In this document: positions 59,917-64,000 of the stretch, one piece after another | How the letters are laid out: every line of letters starts with the position of its first letter | Numbering within the stretch: the stretch's first letter is position 1 | Assembly: GCF_014641075.1 (NCBI RefSeq) | Contig: NZ_BMHP01000002.1 | Coordinates: 1,302,001-1,366,000, forward strand | Reading direction: 5' to 3' | Source: Paenibacillus nasutitermitis | GTDB taxonomy: Bacteria; Bacillota; Bacilli; Paenibacillales; Paenibacillaceae | DNA: 64,000 nt | Made by a program: the position numbers and the translations under genes | Notes under the pieces: generated by a model | Database searches by the model: none | What the model saw: only the letters and a program-made list of their open reading frames with translations | What the model was told of the DNA's origin: nothing

Positions 59917-59957
59917 GACGCCTCTGTTACCGCAAAGGTGACAGAGGCGTCTTAATT
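59917..59957 (+). terminator. Intrinsic terminator after the TetR/AraC pair
   Basis: GACGCCTCTGT (59917-59927) pairs with ACAGAGGCGTC (59941-59951), with ACC/GGT extending the stem; a short T-rich run follows. The stretch from here to 60069 shows nothing else. Confidence 0.75.
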
Positions 59958-60069
59958 ATTGGATACTATGCTCAAATAACCTGAGTTAACGCGAAAAAGG
60001 TGTCCCGTGTCGCAGCTAAACATTGATTCGCACAAAACCACTTTCCGAAAGGAAAGCGCCACAAATTGT

Positions 60070-60098
60070 AAAAAAACATTCGGAAATGAACTCCGAAA
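60070..60098 (-). terminator. Intrinsic terminator of the 60-64 kb leftward unit
   Basis: On the minus strand TTCGGAG, a short loop, then TCCGAA and a run of seven T within ATGTTTTTTTAC. It lies 30-55 bases after the stop of the broken aminotransferase. Confidence 0.7.
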
Positions 60099-60125
60099 GC
60101 TTCTGCCATCATAATAACTGATTAT

Positions 60126-60285
60126 CATATTTTTAAAATTGGAAGGCTATATTCACTGAGGACCAGCGTGTTCTGCTCCAATGCTTCCAGCAGTTCCCGG
60201 GCTTCTTCCAATCCGAATCGTTTACCGGTTCCCAGCGGGGTCGTCTTTGTTCGGGGCCGCCATGAAGCGCTAATCGATTGTCCAC
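60126..60285 (-). pseudogene. Frameshifted, truncated DegT/DnrJ/EryC1/StrS aminotransferase
   Basis: GTG 60285 stands 4 bases after the stop of the deacetylase-like gene, with GGAGG 9 bases upstream. It begins DNRLALHGGP, the usual N-terminus of these PLP sugar aminotransferases. One base is missing near the C-run at 60253-60256; the next frame then continues RTKTTPLGTGKRFGLEEARE, LLEALEQNTLV, and stops at 60126. Only about 53 of some 380 residues remain and the catalytic Lys is lost. The intact relative would have worked on an amino-sugar pathway with its upstream neighbours. Confidence 0.75.
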
Positions 60286-60289
60286 TCGG

Positions 60290-62005
60290 CTATTCCTCCC
60301 TTGGCGCTGACGACATCTGCGCGACTTGCTTCATGCAGCGCACGCCGAATCGTACTTCTTCGCCATCCTGCTTCCCTGCATTGGCGTGTATCGGAATCCA
60401 GATAACGGCATCACGGCACGCTGTGCCGTCTTCGACCAACGCCAGTCCCGTCTCGTCCACATGTGTAATCCGAATTCGCCGGCGCCGCATTTCCCATTCG
60501 TAAATTTGCGCCGATGTCCAGAAGACGAATCCGGCCTGACGCGCTTCGCGAACGACGCGATTGAACGCTTCGACGACGGCCGGCTTTGTATGGATATGAA
60601 TTTGATGAAACAAGAAGTGGGCAACCCCTTCGACGCTCATCGTACGTGCAAGCAATGGCGCGATAATGCTGTCGTCCGCCCACGGTAGACCGATCCCCAT
60701 GTCCTGGGTAAGGAATCCGATTTCCAGCACTTCATACAACCGATTGTCTTCTTCCGACCAAGCGATCGGGAAGAAGGGATGACAAGTGCCGAACAGAAAA
60801 CCGACGTTGCCTCCCTTGCTCGGCCCTCTCGTCTGATCGACGACGATACCGGCCTCCTCGCACCAACGAAACAATTCGCCCCAGCCTTCGAACCGTGTAT
60901 AGTGATTTTTGTTCGTTCGAATGCTATCCGATGACGCCGCGCCTTGCAGCCATTGCAGTTGACGATTGAACTCCGCTTGATCCCAAATTCGATTATCCAG
61001 CTGAAGCGAGTTATAATGAAGAGCTAATTCGTGACCGTCTTGTTGGATGCGATGATAGACAGAAGCGCTGTAACCCGGTTCGAGCATACACCATGTTGAC
61101 TGAAGTTGATGATGACCAAGCAGCTCCAATGTGCTCCATGCATATTCGTCCAGGTTGCCGTCGCTGTCATGCGAGATCGTGGCGACGCTCTTCACGCCGT
61201 CCGGCCAATATCCGATGAACGGCAGCGTCATGTCTTTGTTCACAATCGTCTCCAGTAGATGTCCGATAATAACTTCCCGCCAATAGTCGGCGTACGGATA
61301 AGCCAAGTAAGCCTGACCAGTCTCGGTATGCAGCCGATCCCACTCCCAATCGAGCGCCATGCCGTCATCAGCTTTCAGAATGCCTTCATCCAGCGCCGCG
61401 CTGCCGTCCGCAGCGGGCAGGCCGTCCTTCAGCACAGGCTCCAAGCCTTGTTGAAGCGCGACGATCGCGGCAGGGATGTTCACGCTGAATCTCTCGATCG
61501 TGCCTTGGCCGACGGCGAAACGCTGCAAAAGATCAACGTCACGCGAGGCGTGCGGGCTTCTCTCGGAAACATGGCCAGATGATTCGATCCGTATCTCCGA
61601 TGCATCCGGCGTTTCCCAGGGAATCGCCCGAAAAGCGCGCAGCGGCGGATACTCTCCCGAAGGAACTGACGGCAGATGCGCGTAGACTTCATTCATCGGC
61701 CTGAGACAGACGCAATTGAGCCTGCCAGCAAGCTTATTCAGACCTCCATAAGCAATGACGATGCCACCCGCCTCTGCCCAACGATAGAGGCGTTCCAGAT
61801 CTTCGGGATTGTCGTCATCCAAAGCGACGATCATCACATCCCAATCGTTCCCGTTCCACTCGAGGAGCGAATGAAGCAATCGATAAGGAATGCCAGCATG
61901 AGCCAACACTTCTGTGATATAGCCTTCGAATACGTTCAAACCGTAACGGCGGCGCTTGGCCGCCATGCGTTCATCTACGAGCACGCCTACGCGAGCCATT
62001 CTCAT
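60290..62005 (-). CDS. Polysaccharide-deacetylase-like protein with N-terminal GATase-like domain
   Basis: 571 residues, no signal peptide. Residues 1-90 have a Rossmann-like, glutamine-amidotransferase-like texture (VGVLVDERMAAKRRRYGLN, WDVMIVALDDDNPEDLERLY). The C-terminal half (~265-520) resembles NodB-fold deacetylases: VATISHDSDGN for the catalytic/metal Asp, HELALHYNSL for the metal His pair, and FLFHQIHIHTKP near the end. It is followed 4 bases later by the broken aminotransferase and preceded 6 bases upstream by the beta-propeller gene. Deacetylation of an imported amino sugar or glycan is the likely role. Confidence 0.75.
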   Translation of the reverse strand: MRMARVGVLVDERMAAKRRRYGLNVFEGYITEVLAHAGIPYRLLHSLLEWNGNDWDVMIVALDDDNPEDLERLYRWAEAGGIVIAYGGLNKLAGRLNCVCLRPMNEVYAHLPSVPSGEYPPLRAFRAIPWETPDASEIRIESSGHVSERSPHASRDVDLLQRFAVGQGTIERFSVNIPAAIVALQQGLEPVLKDGLPAADGSAALDEGILKADDGMALDWEWDRLHTETGQAYLAYPYADYWREVIIGHLLETIVNKDMTLPFIGYWPDGVKSVATISHDSDGNLDEYAWSTLELLGHHQLQSTWCMLEPGYSASVYHRIQQDGHELALHYNSLQLDNRIWDQAEFNRQLQWLQGAASSDSIRTNKNHYTRFEGWGELFRWCEEAGIVVDQTRGPSKGGNVGFLFGTCHPFFPIAWSEEDNRLYEVLEIGFLTQDMGIGLPWADDSIIAPLLARTMSVEGVAHFLFHQIHIHTKPAVVEAFNRVVREARQAGFVFWTSAQIYEWEMRRRRIRITHVDETGLALVEDGTACRDAVIWIPIHANAGKQDGEEVRFGVRCMKQVAQMSSAPREE

Positions 62006-62011
62006 TCAAGA

Positions 62012-63784
62012 TCATCCCCTTGCATGAAGCTTGAAAAGCCGTGTACCGTTCTGATTAAAATAAATCGAGCCGTCCGGGACTACCGTGGCTGTCGTTACTT
62101 GAGATGGAATATCGCCGAGACTTGCGATCTGCATGGAGCTGGCATCAATCAGATACAAGGAGGTTTCGCCAAACGCCAGCACGCTGGAATCGTTGTACGC
62201 TACCATGCATCCGCAAGCATCATTTACCGGGACCGTTGCGGCGAAGGCCATCCGGGCCGGATCGAATACCGCAATTTCATTGCCTGTACGCATCCATACC
62301 AGGCCGTGCGCATACAGGACCAAGCCGGCAATGGGGCCGGGCTCGAAGCGATGCAGGTGAACGACCGCACCGGAAACCGGGTCCCACACCATGAAGCAGC
62401 AGCCTTCGTCTTCCTTGTAGGCCAGTCCGTTGCCGGCTCCGTTGGTCGTCAAGTACAGATAGCGCCCGTCGGCTGCCAATCCGCTAACCTGCTGTCCGGG
62501 CACAAGGCCCTGCCATGAGGTTACTTCCTTCGTGACCGGGTCGACTCGGGAAATCCCGCCGCCGTAGACGCCGTATGCGGCAGACCACCCCGTCCAGACG
62601 GCGCCGTCCGGGCCGATGACGGATTTGGCCAGCGGGCGGATCAGGCTCGGGGCGACCGGTTGAAGCGTCCTCGGATTCAGGTTGTCGTATTGATTCCACG
62701 TTTCGTCAGGACGGTAAACCACATGGTCGCCGCCGGCATAAGAAGCCATAAACAGCTCCCTGCCCACGAATGCCATCCCATACACCTCGCCGCCGCTATC
62801 GCAAACCGCCGCCGAATTCCAATAAGAGCCGTCCTGCGGATTGTAACGGAATATCGTCTGTCCAAAGCCGCTCGATCCCCACACAACTCCATCGGAATCG
62901 GAAGTAAGCGTATGAATGCGCGTAGGTGGCGCCGATGTCGGGATCGGACGACATACCGGCTCCTCTCCTTCGGCATATTGTATGAAATAATCTTGCCCTT
63001 TGATTCCGGCCATTCCCCCGCCCGGCAAGCGCAAAGCCGCGATCCGTTTGCCATCCAATACCGTCATTTCGACCTGAGTCACTAAAGCCGTTCCCTCTTC
63101 AATATCGATCATCTCGAGCGTGCTGCTGCTATAGAAGCGCCGAGTTCCTTCGAATTCCGTGCAAATCCGGGTTTCATCCGCTTCGATTACCGCTTCGCCG
63201 TAATCACCCAATCGGGTGAAAGTGCCGTCCTCCATCGACCATACCGAGACGAACTGCTCGTTGCAGCAGACATTGATCAGGATGCGATTCGGGATCGCGA
63301 ACACGTTGCGGCTGTAAAAATTAACAGGATTGTCGGAAACCCGGCCGAGACTGGTCAACATATGCGCGGCTGGATCGTACCGCAGCAGAAGGCAACCCGG
63401 ATAAGTTCCGGCGTATACCATACCGTCCGTACCAAGGACAAAATTCCATATATAGGTTTCCGAATCGATTCGGAGCGGCTCGGCCCAGCGCCGGGTCATC
63501 AAATTCAGGCTGTGCAAGTAGCCGTAATCCGGACAGGTTCCGACGATAAGATGCTCGCCAATCCACAGCAGCGCCCACGCGCCGGAATCTCCCGGAAGCG
63601 GGATCGATTCGCCCTCGCCAGTAATTGTATCGATAAACACAAGATTGCCGACGGAACCGGCCGAGAAGTTGGACAAAACAAACTTCTCCCGATTGTCTAA
63701 GGGATCAATGAATGCAGTCGATCCCAGAATACAGAAATTGCGGCATGGCTCTGCTTCAATGGAATACAATGCATGCATTTCCAT
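62012..63784 (-). CDS. Beta-propeller-like protein
   Basis: 590 residues, GGGAGG before ATG 63784. No signal peptide. Repeated four-stranded blade patterns with W/G and D (DGMVYAGTYPGCLLLRYDPA, DGVVWGSSGFGQTIFRYNPQ, DGAVWTGWSAAYGVYGGGIS, DGRYLYLTTNGAGNGLAY). This resembles the two-component-regulator-propeller or lyase-type propellers often found beside Paenibacillus sugar importers. It may be a cytoplasmic lyase or a binding protein; no catalytic motif was identified. It lies 36 bases after a permease gene. Confidence 0.78.
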   Translation of the reverse strand: MEMHALYSIEAEPCRNFCILGSTAFIDPLDNREKFVLSNFSAGSVGNLVFIDTITGEGESIPLPGDSGAWALLWIGEHLIVGTCPDYGYLHSLNLMTRRWAEPLRIDSETYIWNFVLGTDGMVYAGTYPGCLLLRYDPAAHMLTSLGRVSDNPVNFYSRNVFAIPNRILINVCCNEQFVSVWSMEDGTFTRLGDYGEAVIEADETRICTEFEGTRRFYSSSTLEMIDIEEGTALVTQVEMTVLDGKRIAALRLPGGGMAGIKGQDYFIQYAEGEEPVCRPIPTSAPPTRIHTLTSDSDGVVWGSSGFGQTIFRYNPQDGSYWNSAAVCDSGGEVYGMAFVGRELFMASYAGGDHVVYRPDETWNQYDNLNPRTLQPVAPSLIRPLAKSVIGPDGAVWTGWSAAYGVYGGGISRVDPVTKEVTSWQGLVPGQQVSGLAADGRYLYLTTNGAGNGLAYKEDEGCCFMVWDPVSGAVVHLHRFEPGPIAGLVLYAHGLVWMRTGNEIAVFDPARMAFAATVPVNDACGCMVAYNDSSVLAFGETSLYLIDASSMQIASLGDIPSQVTTATVVPDGSIYFNQNGTRLFKLHARG

Positions 63785-63820
63785 GTTGTTCCTCCCTATT
63801 CCTCTACGCCTCAGGATACC

Positions 63821-64000
63821 TCATCCTTTTACAGCGCCGACAAATTGTCCATGAATGAAATATTTTTGCACGAAAGGATACACCGCGATAATCGGCAGGA
63901 TCGTGATCATGAGCGCGGCCATTTTTAAATTTTCAGGATGGATAACTTGCTGACCAACCGGATTAAGCTGATCATCCATCAACTGAGCGGTTGTCAAAAT
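63821..64000 (-). CDS. Sugar ABC importer permease, LplC/YtcP type (3' end only)
   Basis: The last 59 residues, ending QKYFIHGQFVGAVKG then TGA at 63821, match the C-terminal tail of LplC/YtcP permeases. The gene begins outside the window. It shows a fourth importer whose operon continues into the beta-propeller and deacetylase-like genes. Confidence 0.88.
   Translation of the reverse strand: MLTTAQLMDDQLNPVGQQVIHPENLKMAALMITILPIIAVYPFVQKYFIHGQFVGAVKG

Overview
The window looks like chromosomal DNA of a spore-forming Gram-positive of the Paenibacillus/Cohnella type. The evidence is many lplABC/ytcP-type sugar importers without their own ATPase, YesM/YesN-like regulators, AGGAGG ribosome sites with ATG, GTG and TTG starts, CsrA next to flagellin, and near-consensus CcpA (cre) sites. 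No rRNA, complete tRNA, CRISPR array or intact insertion sequence was seen. The genus is an inference.

Layout. 1-4.2 kb: the start of an ABC ATPase, a LuxR-type two-component pair and a small membrane protein. 4.4-5.3 kb: a perfect 24-bp inverted repeat, a HEAT-like gene and an IS3-type transposase scrap. 5.3-14.2 kb: a leftward unit of AraC-type regulator, two permeases, a binding lipoprotein and two sulfatases, probably for a sulfated glycan. 14.4-15.2 kb: the tail of a lost membrane-protein gene and a ferritin-like gene. 15.2-30.6 kb: a second importer with a 1896-residue secreted multidomain enzyme, a beta-helix protein with its own promoter and cre site, and a divergent YesM/YesN pair. 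30.7-33.7 kb: an AraC/GyrI-like regulator and an AT-rich, resistance-like pair (AviRa-like methyltransferase, APH-like kinase) preceded by a small frameshifted gene. 34.0-48.1 kb: a long leftward operon with a third importer, two unusual glycosidase-like proteins and a set of catabolic enzymes (class V PLP enzyme, M20 hydrolase, RidA, metallo-beta-lactamase-fold hydrolase, Gfo/Idh and zinc dehydrogenase), with a GntR/FCD gene upstream. 49.8-54.3 kb: two csrA genes, a 908-residue flagellin with internal duplications and a small helical protein. 54.6-57.5 kb: an OmpR-type two-component system. 57.7-60 kb: an amidohydrolase remnant, a ketopantoate-reductase-like gene divergent from a TetR gene, and an AraC DNA-binding domain alone. 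60.1-64 kb: a broken DegT/DnrJ aminotransferase, a deacetylase-like protein, a beta-propeller protein and the end of a fourth importer permease.

Functionally this is an accessory carbohydrate-scavenging region: lipoproteins capture oligosaccharides, paired permeases import them (presumably powered by a shared MsmX-type ATPase elsewhere), and linked enzymes cut and catabolise them. Many intergenic spaces hold decayed genes, so the region has been rearranged often. The best candidates for undescribed biology are the 34-48 kb catabolic operon, the slippery-site small gene at 31.7 kb, the paired csrA genes with leader ORFs upstream of the enlarged flagellin, and the giant protein in which one repeat module splits another domain.
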